Source: Lachnospiraceae bacterium (GTDB lineage: Bacteria; Bacillota; Clostridia; Lachnospirales; Lachnospiraceae). From it: 64,000 nt of DNA. This document shows, one piece after another, positions 7,561 to 16,822 of this stretch. The notes under the pieces were generated by a model. That model was not told where the DNA came from. It saw nothing but the letters and a program-made list of their open reading frames with translations, and did no database searches. The stretch is from contig JAFXXN010000144.1 in NCBI GenBank assembly GCA_017542245.1, positions 21,586 to 85,585 on the forward strand. Reading direction: 5' to 3'. Position numbers and translations under genes: made by a program. How positions within the stretch are numbered: position 1 is the stretch's first letter; every line of letters starts with the position of its first letter.

Positions 7561-9759
7561 ATGAGGAAGAGATTTTTGAGTAGAACTTTGCTTGTTTTTG
7601 CTCTGGTACTGAGCATCCTAGTGTGTGCTATTCCGGCAGATGCGGTTCAGGCAGCAAAGCTTACCAACAAAAAGGTACAGAAGGTACTCAAGAAAAACAT
7701 AAAAAACGTATTCTGTAAATATGCTTTTTCGGATATTGATAAAGACGGGCTTGATGAGCTTATCACAATCCAATATGACTGGCCGTTTGGGTTCGAGGAG
7801 GATGAAAGGTCGTATTATGAGATCGTGGTTTTAATATATAAATATTCAGACGGAGAATCCAAAGTTATTTTTTCATGGGAAGATTTAATGATTGATAATT
7901 TTGATATTTCACTTGACCTGTATTATAAAGATACCGGCTATCTGAAACTGGCACAGGAATATGGTGAATATGGCAATTATCAGTATTATAAACTTTCCGA
8001 TGGTAAATTCAAGGATTTATGCAGCATGTGTTTTGATAATTATTACGACTATAATTATTATTTTTCGGAAATGAAACCTACCACTGAAGAGAAGTTCAAC
8101 AAAAAACTGAGAAAATTCCCGAAGGATGATTCGAAGCTTGATATTGATCTGAAGCTGTCAAGTAAAAAACTTGCAAATAGTTTTATTAAAGAATATCTTA
8201 ACATGTATGTGCCCCATTTATCCGAAGATAAAGAGCTTGTTACAAGCGAAATAAAAGATTTCGACGGAGACGGTTATGCAGATATGCTGGTAAAGGATGC
8301 TTCAGGAGAGAGCGTTATTTATTCGGCAGATATTGACTCGTGCAGCTTAAGGTTAAAAAGTTTTACTGATAACGTTACTGATGATTCGGAAGAAGTAAAG
8401 GAGTATGTCAGGAAGAATTATCCGGGACTTATGAAGCTTTTTGACGAGGGAGCCATCCGTTTTTCGGCCGAATATGAAAGGGATACCGTACGTTTAGGCA
8501 GCTGGGATATGGAGTATTGGGAAAAAACCGGAGAAGGAGAAGATGCCAAGGAAGTTTTGGTCACTGACGGCATCAAGGAGGATATTGAATGGGATATACT
8601 CGGATATTCCGAAGACGGCCAATATGCATACGCTATAAGCAGATACATTTTGTTTGACAAACAGTTTAATGAAAAAAGAAGTAAGGTTTATTATAAAAAG
8701 TCAACACTTTGTAAGTATCTTAACGGTGAGTTTTACGAGAACGCTTTTTCTGAAAGTGAAAAGGAACTGATAGGTGACAGTCTTTCAGGTGATGAGAAGT
8801 TCAAAGTGACTGTTCTGAATACAGCTGAACTGAGACAGTTTTATGATTATGATCTGGAAACTACCGCAAAGGAAAGGATTGGCACTTATATTGACGGCAG
8901 AGTAGGAATGTGGTGGACAGCAACAAGCGGACTGCCGTATGGCGATGAATATGAAGGTTACAGTCTATCGAATGCTTCTCTGAAAAGAAGGGTTTTATAT
9001 GACGGAAGCATTGAATCCACTGATAACGCCCATAACGAAGATAGTCAAGTGGGTGTATCCGTTAAATCAAGCTGTGGCGTCCGTCCGTTTATCACTATCC
9101 GTCTTACTCCGGAATTTATCGAGGCTAACAACCTTTCCGTAGGGAATGTAAAACCTAATCTTAAGAAAGTTTTTGTTGTGTTTGGAACTCATGATATATC
9201 TGAAACAGCAAGCGTTCCTATGGAATGGGAGATTCTTGATTATGATAAAAAGAGCGGAAAGATACTTCTTGCGAGCAGGTATATTGAGAAAAGCATAGCT
9301 TATGATGATGACAATGAAAAAGAGAAAACAAGCTGGGAGGAATGTTCGCTCAGAAAATGGCTGAACAGTGAATTTTATGAGGAAGCATTCAATAAAAAAG
9401 AGAAGGCTTTGATCACTGCAAATACATACTCTAAGGAAAAGGATATAGAGGATTATGTTTTCATTCTGTCTTATTCGGAAGTAGAAAAGTATTATCCTAT
9501 AACGGATGCAAGATCTATAGTTGAAAGGACCTGTGCTTTGCGTAACGGAGGTTCAAGAGCGTGGTGGCTTAGAACACCGGATGAAGCAAGCGGGATCACA
9601 TCATCGAAAGTAGCGTTAATAGAGATGATGGGTTATTGCAACATCGTAGATGCCGGATACGCATTCTTGGGCGTATGTGAGGACAGCTTGATTATGCATG
9701 ATTATGATTACAGTATTTATGACAATACGGTGCGTCCGGCAATTTATATAACAAAATAG
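7561..9759 (+). CDS. secreted protein with two DUF6273-like domains
   Basis: The 732-residue protein has a signal peptide (residues 1-32: basic start, hydrophobic core LLVFALVLSILVCAIPADA). The first third has two Ca-binding-like or FG-GAP-like motifs (DIDKDGLDELI, DFDGDGYADML). Two copies of a DUF6273-type domain follow: each has WDILGY or WEILDY, a Y.L or Y.I strand, a 'LxKxLNxEFYExAF' motif (CKYLNGEFYENAF; LRKWLNSEFYEEAF), and a WW(T/L)R-like block near the end (MWWTATSG; AWWLRTPD) closing with VRP(F/A)I. ATG 7561 follows CGGAGGAG. The stop codon lies inside a family A repeat. DUF6273 proteins are commonly secreted in clostridia; their function is unknown. Confidence 0.75.
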   Translation: MRKRFLSRTLLVFALVLSILVCAIPADAVQAAKLTNKKVQKVLKKNIKNVFCKYAFSDIDKDGLDELITIQYDWPFGFEEDERSYYEIVVLIYKYSDGESKVIFSWEDLMIDNFDISLDLYYKDTGYLKLAQEYGEYGNYQYYKLSDGKFKDLCSMCFDNYYDYNYYFSEMKPTTEEKFNKKLRKFPKDDSKLDIDLKLSSKKLANSFIKEYLNMYVPHLSEDKELVTSEIKDFDGDGYADMLVKDASGESVIYSADIDSCSLRLKSFTDNVTDDSEEVKEYVRKNYPGLMKLFDEGAIRFSAEYERDTVRLGSWDMEYWEKTGEGEDAKEVLVTDGIKEDIEWDILGYSEDGQYAYAISRYILFDKQFNEKRSKVYYKKSTLCKYLNGEFYENAFSESEKELIGDSLSGDEKFKVTVLNTAELRQFYDYDLETTAKERIGTYIDGRVGMWWTATSGLPYGDEYEGYSLSNASLKRRVLYDGSIESTDNAHNEDSQVGVSVKSSCGVRPFITIRLTPEFIEANNLSVGNVKPNLKKVFVVFGTHDISETASVPMEWEILDYDKKSGKILLASRYIEKSIAYDDDNEKEKTSWEECSLRKWLNSEFYEEAFNKKEKALITANTYSKEKDIEDYVFILSYSEVEKYYPITDARSIVERTCALRNGGSRAWWLRTPDEASGITSSKVALIEMMGYCNIVDAGYAFLGVCEDSLIMHDYDYSIYDNTVRPAIYITK

Positions 9760-9821
9760 AAGATGCGGAGCATCGTTTTGTTACCGAGGAAACGCAGAAG
9801 GCGTTTTCGAGGTGACATTGA
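9749..9821 (+). repeat. family A two-hairpin element, copy 1
   Basis: The element starts TAACAAAA and has two predicted hairpins: one with outer stem AACAAAA/TTTTGTT and inner stem GATGC-GGA-GCATC, the second with ACCGAGGAAACGC facing GCGTTTTCGAGGT. Its first bases supply the last codons and TAG stop of the DUF6273 gene. It lies about 70 bases before the sbcD start. Other copies are at 17505 (partial), 17611, 24471, 27227 and 31951. Confidence 0.85.
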
Positions 9822-9849
9822 TAGATGTAGGAAGAAAGGAGTTTTTCAC

Positions 9850-9888
9850 ATGAAAAAAAATCGAATCATAGGGAGAAAGGATAAATAA
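9850..9888 (+). CDS. possible 12-residue leader peptide before sbcD
   Basis: An AAAGGAG ribosome site (about 9836-9842) is followed by ATG 9850 and 12 codons (MKKNRIIGRKDK) ending at TAA 9886-9888, one base before the sbcD ATG. The tight TAA-A-ATG spacing would allow translational coupling. It could also be chance. Confidence 0.35.
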   Translation: MKKNRIIGRKDK

Positions 9889-9889
9889 A

Positions 9890-11227
9890 ATGAGATTGCT
9901 ACATACAGCTGATTGGCATTTGGGGAATATGATGCATAATGTGGATAGAAGGCAGGAACAGGAGGAATTTCTTTCCTGGCTGACACAGGTTGTGAAGAAT
10001 GAGAAGATTGATACCCTGATTGTGGCCGGTGATATATTTGATACTTACGGACCACCCAACTGGGCTCAAAAGAACTATTATCGTTTTCTCGCATCGTTAT
10101 TGGAAACGGATTGTCATAATGTAATTGTTGTTGGCGGAAATCACGATTCCGGCAATCTTCTTGATGCGCCCAGGGATTTATTTGATGTGTTGAATATCCA
10201 TGTTGTCGGGACCATTGCGAATAAGAATATTGAAGACATGGTTTTCGAACTTAAGGATGAGAATGATAATGTGACAGCTATATGTGCGGCTGTTCCTTAT
10301 GTACCTGAAATCCTTTTGGAAGACTATTGCGAAGATAGGAAAAGCTGCCCGACCGGTGGATTTTCTGATCTGGTTTATTCTAAGCTGTATAGGGAATATT
10401 TAGAGAGAGCTTTGGAATTGAGGAAGGATAGAAATATTCCTCTGATTGCGACAGGACATCTTTATGCTGCCGGATTGGAAGGCAGATATGAAGGAATGGA
10501 AGAAGAAAAGAAGACGGATGACGGCCTTCGGCAAATGGATGTAGTGGGAAATCTTGGAAAGGTTCACGTGAGTGCTTTCCCTGAAGAATTTGATTATGTC
10601 GCTCTCGGACATATACACTATCAGACCAGAATAAATAAGAATGAAAAGATACGTTATTCCGGCTCACCGTTTGTTATGGGATTTGATGAAACCGAAGTTT
10701 CACATTGTGTATTATGTGTTGACCTGGGCGAAGAAGGTAATCCTCATTCTATCAAAGTAAAAGAATTACCGGTTCCCCGCAGGATATACTTTAAAAGACT
10801 GTCCGGAACATTGGATGAGATTAAAGATAAGATGAAGACGGTGATCAAGAAGGCTGCAGATACACAGGAATATGAGCAGTATTGCTTAGAATTGCATTAT
10901 AATGCAGAGGATGTGCTGCCTCTTAGAACATTTATAGAGGATACTGATTTCCCTGATAATGTAAGTGTTGTCAGTTGGAAGGTGAAGGAATCCGGTATCG
11001 ACTACCGGGTGGATTTTGGAGTACATGATATTCAGAGTATGAGCAGTATAAACCCTGAAGATATCGTAAGACAGTTGGTATTGTCATGTGTAAAAATAGA
11101 TAATGATAACTTGACGGAAGAAGAGTACGAAAAGAAACAGCAGGAAGAGGTAGACAAGTATCTCCCTTACTTTATGGAAGCGTTTGAGACTGCGCTGAAG
11201 AATGGAGGCCAGGATGAAAATACTTAA
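9890..11227 (+). CDS. sbcD: SbcD nuclease subunit
   Basis: The 445-residue protein has the calcineurin-like metallophosphoesterase motifs of the Mre11/SbcD family in order: DWHLGN (residues 8-13), GDIFD (47-51), GNHDSG (84-89), a TGHLY histidine and GHIHYQ. SbcD supplies the Mn-dependent nuclease of the SbcCD complex, which opens DNA hairpins and blocked ends with ATP from SbcC. The length matches the family. GAAAGGA precedes the ATG. Its end overlaps the sbcC start by 14 bases, so the two are translated together. A repeat family A element sits in its leader. Confidence 0.93.
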   Translation: MRLLHTADWHLGNMMHNVDRRQEQEEFLSWLTQVVKNEKIDTLIVAGDIFDTYGPPNWAQKNYYRFLASLLETDCHNVIVVGGNHDSGNLLDAPRDLFDVLNIHVVGTIANKNIEDMVFELKDENDNVTAICAAVPYVPEILLEDYCEDRKSCPTGGFSDLVYSKLYREYLERALELRKDRNIPLIATGHLYAAGLEGRYEGMEEEKKTDDGLRQMDVVGNLGKVHVSAFPEEFDYVALGHIHYQTRINKNEKIRYSGSPFVMGFDETEVSHCVLCVDLGEEGNPHSIKVKELPVPRRIYFKRLSGTLDEIKDKMKTVIKKAADTQEYEQYCLELHYNAEDVLPLRTFIEDTDFPDNVSVVSWKVKESGIDYRVDFGVHDIQSMSSINPEDIVRQLVLSCVKIDNDNLTEEEYEKKQQEEVDKYLPYFMEAFETALKNGGQDENT

Positions 11228-14200
11228 GCTGACGTTTGAAAATATAAATTCATATGAAGGAAAAGTGGAAATTGACTTCACGGATCCTGATTTCCATAAA
11301 GGAAATAATCAGTTTGTAATCTGCGGACCGATGGGTTCGGGAAAGTCTACCATACTGGATGCGATTACATTGGCATTGTTTGGAAGTACTGCTCGACTTG
11401 GAAGACTTACTACCAGTTCTGCGGATACTTCAAAGGAACTGATAAATAAGCACTCAGGATATTGCAGATCTGAGGTAGTTTATTCATGTTCAAAAGGCGT
11501 CTTTGAGAGTGTGTTTGAATTACATAAGGCACGTGATAAGGCGGATGGTAATATTCAGAAACCGCAATGCGCAATCTTTGAGATAATTGATGGTGAGAAG
11601 ACGAAAACTTTGTTGGACTCTACTACGACGGATTCATTACAGAGAAAAACGGAAGAAATCATCGGGCTGAGTTATGAGCAGTTTATCCGCTGTATATTAA
11701 TTCCCCAAGGTGAATTTGACAAATTCCTGACAAGTGACGATCGTGAAAAGGCCGCCATTCTAGCTAAACTTAGCCATACAGAGCATTTTAAGAAAGCAGC
11801 AGAAATTTTAAATAATAAAGCATCACAGATTAATCAGGAGTATAGTACTTTGAAAGCTAAACGGGATGCTATCCCGATTATGGCAGAGGAAGAAAGAAAG
11901 GCTGATGAAGAAGAAACAAAGGTATTAGGGAAAGCTATTTCGGAGCAGGATGATAAGCTTAAAGAACTGGATATTAAGATTAATTGGAAAAAACAGGTTC
12001 AGGACGCTGAAAGTGAATGTACAAAAGCAAAGAATGAACTTGATAAGGTGAATTCCGGACAGCAAGAATACGAAAATAAGACTGCAGAATTAAAGAATGC
12101 TAAAAAAGCGGAAGATTGTGAAATTGAGTACCTGAATTTTAATAAATGTGCTGAAGATCAAAAGAAGGTACAGAGTGATATAAAGACCGCTGAAAACGAA
12201 CTTAATAATCAAAATGTGGCAAAGGCTGAGGCTGAGAAGATTTCCGGACAAAAATCAGGCGAATTAGAACAGAAAAAGGCAGAGAAGAAAAAGCAGAAGG
12301 AACTCTGGAACAAGGTCCGCGATTTGGACAAGGAAATATTTGCAGCCAAACAATCAAGAGACGATAAGGAGAAGGCTTCAAATAAGGCTAAAAGCAATTT
12401 TGAAGATAAACAAAAGCAATATAATGAGAATGAAAAATCAGTAAAAGACTGTGAAGGAAAGATAACTGAGCTTAAAGACTATCTTGATAAAAACAGTGCA
12501 GATGCAAATCTTGAGGTAACGCTTGCTACATTTGCTGAAAAGAAAAGGTCATGGAAAACAGCAGATACCAAGTATAAGCAGTCATGTGAACAGGAAAAGG
12601 AATGTCAGGAAATAATCAGGCAGTTAAATGAAGAAAAAGCAGCTTTCGTTAAAGAGAGAGATGAAATCTCTAATAACCTGCATGATCTTGTAAACAGTAA
12701 ATATCTCCTTGTTGCAGGTATACTGCGTCGCGATCTGAAACCCGGAGACTGCTGTCCGGTTTGCGGAAAGAGTATCAGCTCAATGGATAATAATGGGCAA
12801 TATGAAGAACATTCACATTTAAAGGCAGATATGGATGAGGAGCAGGAACAGGTTGCAACGGACATCTCAAATATGCATGATAGTCTTGAAAATCTGGAGA
12901 ATCTGATCAAGGATAAAGAAAAAGAATTATCTGATGCTGAAAATAATCTAAAGAATAAAAGGGAGTCTGCTGAACAGGCTAAAAAAGATATTGCTGCTAT
13001 TTGCGTCGAACTTAACAGTCTGCTACAGGATTGGAATATACAAGTGTCAGAAAATATATCTGAAAAAGAATTGACTTATCTGAACAGCCTGTTAAGTAAT
13101 AAAAATAACACTTATAAAGAGACAAAGAGCAAGCATGACCTTATGATGCAGAAGATTGAAACACTTACTTCAGAGATGAAAGGTATTGATCTTAATGAAT
13201 TGAAGGGAACTTGCGATGAGGCAGTCACTGCTTTTAGTGAAGCAGATGGTAAGTATATTAATTTGTCAAATGAAAGAAAACAGCTTTTTGGCGAGCAGAA
13301 TGTCGATACGGTAGAAAAGGCATTTGATGAAACCCTGAATGAAATGGAAAAAGGAAAGGAGAAAGCTCAAAAAGATTTAGAAGCTAAAATCAGGGAAATT
13401 ACCGCGACACAGACTAAGATTGATGGAAATAGAAGAAGAGTTGATGAACTAAAGAAGCAACAGATAGACTTAGAAAAAGAACTTCATGATAAGATGGAGA
13501 AAAATCAATTTTCATCGCTTGAAGAATTCTTAGCATGTCAAAGGGATAAATCTGTCATAAACGAATTGGAAGAATTCATTAAAGAATATGATACAAAGAA
13601 GACTGCAGCAGACACCTCGTATCGCAATGCCAAAGAAAAACATGAGAATCTGCTTAAGCAGTCTCTGACGGACGAAACGTCAGAATTATTAAATGCTCGG
13701 AAAGAAGAACTGGAAGGCAGCAAAAAGGAAAATAGCGAGAAAATTGGCGGCCTGAAGAAAAAATTAGAACTGGATGATGAAAATAAAAAAGCTTGGAATG
13801 CTGCTGATGCCCAATTGCAAAAGATTGGCGAGGAAGCAATAATCTATAAAAAGATTAACGAAATGCTTGGAAAGAAGGATGGTTCTGATTTTGAAGTCTT
13901 TGTCCAGGGAATAGCGATGAGAAGTCTTCTGGAAAAGGCAAATGTTTATCTTTCAAGTATTATACCAAAATATCGTCTCGTTCAGAAGAAAGAAAATTCG
14001 ATAGGATTTTTAGTGCTTGAGACTATGGGAGATCTTACCGAAATCAAACGTGAACTCAGCAATTTCAGCGGCGGTGAAAAGTTTATTATCAGTCTTTCAC
14101 TGGCACTGGCTATGGCGGAGTTTGCAGGACAGAACGGAGATGTTGAATGTATCTTCCTGGACGAGGGATTTGGAACCTTAAGCGGAGATCCTTTAATAGA

Positions 14201-14372
14201 TGCGATTAACGCATTAAAGAAACTTAGCAGTACAGGAAAGATGCTGGGAATAATTACCCATATTGAAGCTGTAATACAATCATTTAATCAGATTGAGGCT
14301 GTAAAGGTTGGAGAGAAGAGTATATTGAAGGGCCCGGGAGTTACTTATACAGATAATGCCAAAAGAAAATGA
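11214..14372 (+). CDS. sbcC: SbcC ATPase/zinc-hook subunit
   Basis: The 1052-residue protein has a Walker A motif GPMGSGKST near residue 40, a Q-loop-type region (ILIPQGEFDKFL), long coiled coils, a central zinc hook CPVC near residue 514, a second long coiled coil, an ABC signature FSGGEKF, Walker B IFLDEGFGTL and a TH-type switch histidine (ITHIEA). This is the complete Rad50/SbcC plan. I take ATG 11214 because GGAGG (11204-11208) lies just before it; ATG 11202 lies before that site. It forms the SbcCD complex with the product of the overlapping upstream gene and acts in double-strand-break and hairpin processing. Confidence 0.93.
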   Translation: MKILKLTFENINSYEGKVEIDFTDPDFHKGNNQFVICGPMGSGKSTILDAITLALFGSTARLGRLTTSSADTSKELINKHSGYCRSEVVYSCSKGVFESVFELHKARDKADGNIQKPQCAIFEIIDGEKTKTLLDSTTTDSLQRKTEEIIGLSYEQFIRCILIPQGEFDKFLTSDDREKAAILAKLSHTEHFKKAAEILNNKASQINQEYSTLKAKRDAIPIMAEEERKADEEETKVLGKAISEQDDKLKELDIKINWKKQVQDAESECTKAKNELDKVNSGQQEYENKTAELKNAKKAEDCEIEYLNFNKCAEDQKKVQSDIKTAENELNNQNVAKAEAEKISGQKSGELEQKKAEKKKQKELWNKVRDLDKEIFAAKQSRDDKEKASNKAKSNFEDKQKQYNENEKSVKDCEGKITELKDYLDKNSADANLEVTLATFAEKKRSWKTADTKYKQSCEQEKECQEIIRQLNEEKAAFVKERDEISNNLHDLVNSKYLLVAGILRRDLKPGDCCPVCGKSISSMDNNGQYEEHSHLKADMDEEQEQVATDISNMHDSLENLENLIKDKEKELSDAENNLKNKRESAEQAKKDIAAICVELNSLLQDWNIQVSENISEKELTYLNSLLSNKNNTYKETKSKHDLMMQKIETLTSEMKGIDLNELKGTCDEAVTAFSEADGKYINLSNERKQLFGEQNVDTVEKAFDETLNEMEKGKEKAQKDLEAKIREITATQTKIDGNRRRVDELKKQQIDLEKELHDKMEKNQFSSLEEFLACQRDKSVINELEEFIKEYDTKKTAADTSYRNAKEKHENLLKQSLTDETSELLNARKEELEGSKKENSEKIGGLKKKLELDDENKKAWNAADAQLQKIGEEAIIYKKINEMLGKKDGSDFEVFVQGIAMRSLLEKANVYLSSIIPKYRLVQKKENSIGFLVLETMGDLTEIKRELSNFSGGEKFIISLSLALAMAEFAGQNGDVECIFLDEGFGTLSGDPLIDAINALKKLSSTGKMLGIITHIEAVIQSFNQIEAVKVGEKSILKGPGVTYTDNAKRK

Positions 14373-14454
14373 GAGGAGTATTTAAGAGATGTAAAAAGAC
14401 AATAAAAATATAGTAGACTGTTCTAAAAAAAATTAAGAAACAGGATTTGTAAAA

Positions 14455-15231
14455 ATGGAACAATTGAATTTATTTCCGGAAACACCTGATAAGCGTGCAC
14501 CGGTATCTGATACATGGAACCTATGGCATGGGTGTACACGTGTCAGCACAGGGTGCCGGCACTGCTACATGTACCGACGTGATGAAGCGGTCGGAAGGGA
14601 TCCGTCGGTGGTGGAAAAAACAAAGAGTTTTAATCTTCCGGTAAGTAAGCTGAGGACGGGAGAATATAAAGGAAAATTTAAGGTACCCGCAGGCTCTATG
14701 ATTTATACCTGCTTTTCGTCTGATTTTTTCCATATTGAAGCAGATAAATGGAGAGATGAAGCCTGGGATATGATAAGGGAAAGAAGTGATTGCAGTTTTC
14801 TCATTATTACTAAAAGACCGGAAAGAATAGAACAGACGCTGCCATATGACTGGAATGATGGCTGGGTGCATGTCACGATAGCTGTTACTGTAGAAAATCA
14901 GGAAATGGCTGATAAAAGACTGCCAATATATCTGGCAGTTCCTATGAAGCATTATTCTGTGATGATAGAACCTATGCTTTCGTCAGTAGATTTAAGGAAA
15001 TATCTTTCTATCGGAAAGATAGAGGATGTAAATGTAGGCGGAGAGTCCGGTCCAGAAGCAAGGGTATGTGATTATAACTGGGTGCTTGATGTTCATGATC
15101 AGTGTGTGGAGTATGGTATAGGTTTTTACTATCATCAAACCGGTGCCAGGCTTCTGAAGGACGGCAAGGAATACAGGATAAGCCGGGAGCACCAACATGA
15201 ACAAGCTAAAAAGGCAGGGCTTGACAGATGA
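14455..15231 (+). CDS. DUF5131 (phage Gp37/Gp68-type) protein
   Basis: The 258-residue protein starts with a cysteine motif typical of DUF5131: WHGCTRVSTGCRHCYM, giving Cys 27, 34 and 37. Then follow FFHIEADKWRDEAWDMI, LIITKRPERI, WVHVTIAVTVENQ and a VGGESGPEARVCDYNWV block, all in family order. DUF5131 resembles radical SAM proteins in fold and cysteine triad, but the reaction is unknown; members occur in phages and in bacterial chromosomes. It lies 82 bases after sbcC in the same direction and may be co-transcribed. A terminator follows directly. Confidence 0.85.
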   Translation: MEQLNLFPETPDKRAPVSDTWNLWHGCTRVSTGCRHCYMYRRDEAVGRDPSVVEKTKSFNLPVSKLRTGEYKGKFKVPAGSMIYTCFSSDFFHIEADKWRDEAWDMIRERSDCSFLIITKRPERIEQTLPYDWNDGWVHVTIAVTVENQEMADKRLPIYLAVPMKHYSVMIEPMLSSVDLRKYLSIGKIEDVNVGGESGPEARVCDYNWVLDVHDQCVEYGIGFYYHQTGARLLKDGKEYRISREHQHEQAKKAGLDR

Positions 15232-15235
15232 CAAG

Positions 15236-15263
15236 TGGCGACAGTTTCTGTCGCCAAATTTTT
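15236..15263 (+). terminator. terminator from a short family B palindrome
   Basis: TGGCGACAG at 15236-15244 pairs with CTGTCGCCA at 15248-15256, followed by AATTTTTC. It ends the sbcDC-DUF5131 unit and is a small member of the GACAG...CTGTC palindrome family. Confidence 0.75.
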
Positions 15264-15264
15264 C

Positions 15265-15293
15265 TTGACAAAAAGTATATAGAAGTATATATC
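15265..15293 (+). promoter_or_regulatory. promoter of thioesterase gene
   Basis: TTGACA at 15265-15270 is 17 bases before TATATC at 15288-15293. The region repeats AGTATAT three times, which could be a binding site or simple AT richness. Confidence 0.5.
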
Positions 15294-15380
15294 TGAATAA
15301 GAAGTATATGTTTTTGTACGCAATAATCAGATATAAAAAGGCAAAAATGGGACAGAAGGAGATTGACAAAGAGTAACATT

Positions 15381-16115
15381 ATGGAAACTAAAGACATGAT
15401 TTATACTCAGAAAAGAACCATAAGTTCTGCATATGTTGACTGGAGCGTGAAACTGGGTATTGCACAGGCTCAGCTCATGGTACAGGACAGTATGACAGAG
15501 TGTTTTGGAAAGATGAAGTGTGATGATGTTAGTCTTATAAAGTTAGGTTATTTCTGGGTACTGACAAAATCGAAAATTAAAGTATTTAAACGTCCGGGAT
15601 GGAATGATACGGTTGAGACTTCTTCATTTCCTGCAAAGAATTCCGGGATAAGAACATATGTGAATACTGTATTTAAGGATATGAAAGGTGAATTGCTTCT
15701 TACAGCAAATCAGGAGTTATGCCTTCTTGATGTTGAGAAGCACAGACCGGCTCCGATTTCAAAGGTTCCGTATCCTACTGAGAATTTTCCTGATGCAGTT
15801 ATTTCAGATAACTTTGAAAAAATAATGTTCCCGGATTCTGATTATACTGTAATTTATGAGCAGGTTATAAGGCCATCTAATCTTGATATGCTGCATCACC
15901 TTAATAACATCGAGTATGTAAAGTTTGCACTTAATGTATTTTCGGAGAAGTTCCTGTTAGAACACGAGATTGATGAGATTGAGGTTCATTACAAGGCTGA
16001 GAGCAAAGAGAATCAGACATTGAAGATCATGAGGAAAGATATTGGGAATACGGTATATATAAGGATTAAAGAGAGCGAACGGTGTGTTTCGGATTTGAAG
16101 ATATGTTTTGCTTAA
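15381..16115 (+). CDS. acyl-ACP thioesterase
   Basis: The 244-residue protein matches the bacterial acyl-ACP thioesterase family (double hotdog fold): an N-terminal hotdog with a long helix from DWSVKLGIAQAQLMVQD and the VFKRPGWNDTVE strand, and a C-terminal hotdog with RPSNLDMLHHLNNIEYVKF, the block that in plant FatA/FatB carries the catalytic Asn-His region (here HLNN). It would release fatty acids from acyl carrier protein in the cytoplasm. The start at ATG 15381 is chosen over TTG 15363, whose spacing to AAGGAG is too short. A terminator follows. Confidence 0.85.
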   Translation: METKDMIYTQKRTISSAYVDWSVKLGIAQAQLMVQDSMTECFGKMKCDDVSLIKLGYFWVLTKSKIKVFKRPGWNDTVETSSFPAKNSGIRTYVNTVFKDMKGELLLTANQELCLLDVEKHRPAPISKVPYPTENFPDAVISDNFEKIMFPDSDYTVIYEQVIRPSNLDMLHHLNNIEYVKFALNVFSEKFLLEHEIDEIEVHYKAESKENQTLKIMRKDIGNTVYIRIKESERCVSDLKICFA

Positions 16116-16125
16116 GTTGATTCTA

Positions 16126-16194
16126 GGTGACAGGGATGGTTTTCTGTCACCATTTTTTTATGCTCTGGCAACGGAGAACCATCCCCTGTCGCCA
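16126..16194 (+). terminator. terminator plus second family B palindrome
   Basis: GGTGACAG (16126-16133) pairs with CTGTCACC (16144-16151), followed by ATTTTTTT; the loop contains a diverged GGGATGGTTTT core. A second palindrome of the same family in the opposite sense follows at 16167-16194 (core GAGAACCATCCCC). The back-to-back pair separates the thioesterase from the Lrp gene. Confidence 0.75.
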
Positions 16195-16222
16195 CCCCGG
16201 TTTCGGTTGTAAACCGGGGGTA

Positions 16223-16252
16223 TTGACAATTTGGGATTTTGGTCGATATAAT
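16223..16252 (+). promoter_or_regulatory. strong promoter for Lrp/alpha-CTD operon
   Basis: TTGACA (16223-16228) and TATAAT (16247-16252), both perfect consensus boxes, are separated by 18 bases. The leader to the TTG start is about 65 bases and contains ACTTCATCTGATTTTAGTCAGATG, an ATCTGA/TCAGAT inverted repeat. Confidence 0.8.
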
Positions 16253-16321
16253 ATATGCATCAGAGTCGACACTGATTTTTGTTACTTCATCTGATTTTAG
16301 TCAGATGGGAACGGGGGTATC

Positions 16322-16822
16322 TTGGACGGAACGGATGAAAAAATTCTGGAACTGATGAAGGGCAATGCAAGGATAAGCTATCAGAAGCTTGGAGAAGAGC
16401 TTGGGATGTCAAGAGTGGCTGCAAGAAAAAGGGTGCAGAAGCTAAAAGCAGAAGGTGTTATCAGAGGATACAATACCTGCATTTATAACGGTGAAATTAC
16501 ATTTGAGTATGATATTTATACTTTGCCGGATAAGCTTAATGAAGTACTTGCATATCTTACTAAAAGAACTGCTTATATCAGACAGATTTTTACAACCAAC
16601 AGGGCTAACCATATCCATATGGTAGCCGTATCCGATTCCTACGATAACCTCAATTACCTGTCAAAGATGATTTTGAAGAGCTGCGGTAAGATGATTGAAG
16701 ATATTCAGGTATTTGCCGTACGTAAGGTCATCAAAGATGTTTACGGAGGTGTCGGTAATGAACAAAGAGCAGAGTCAGACAATAATGGATGTAATGGACA
16801 GCTTGGTGGGAGTGGAACTTAA
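16322..16822 (+). CDS. Lrp/AsnC-family transcription regulator
   Basis: The 166-residue protein has the AsnC-type N-terminal winged helix: DEKILELMKGNARISYQKLGEELGMSRVAARKRVQKLKAEGVIRGY fits the family line almost residue for residue. The C-terminal part (about 60-145) has the alternating strands and helices of a RAM-like sensor but lacks a clear glycine-rich ligand motif. The start is TTG 16322, preceded by GAACGGGGG. The last 65 bases overlap the next gene, and the tail reading through that overlap (NEQRAESDNNGCNGQL) looks non-conserved. Co-expression with the alpha-CTD-like protein is very likely. Confidence 0.85.
   Translation: MDGTDEKILELMKGNARISYQKLGEELGMSRVAARKRVQKLKAEGVIRGYNTCIYNGEITFEYDIYTLPDKLNEVLAYLTKRTAYIRQIFTTNRANHIHMVAVSDSYDNLNYLSKMILKSCGKMIEDIQVFAVRKVIKDVYGGVGNEQRAESDNNGCNGQLGGSGT

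Noticed and set aside
12209-12397. Open frames on the - strand inside sbcC and other large genes
   Set aside because: They are antisense shadows of lysine- and glutamate-rich coding sequence, without ribosome sites or recognisable protein text.
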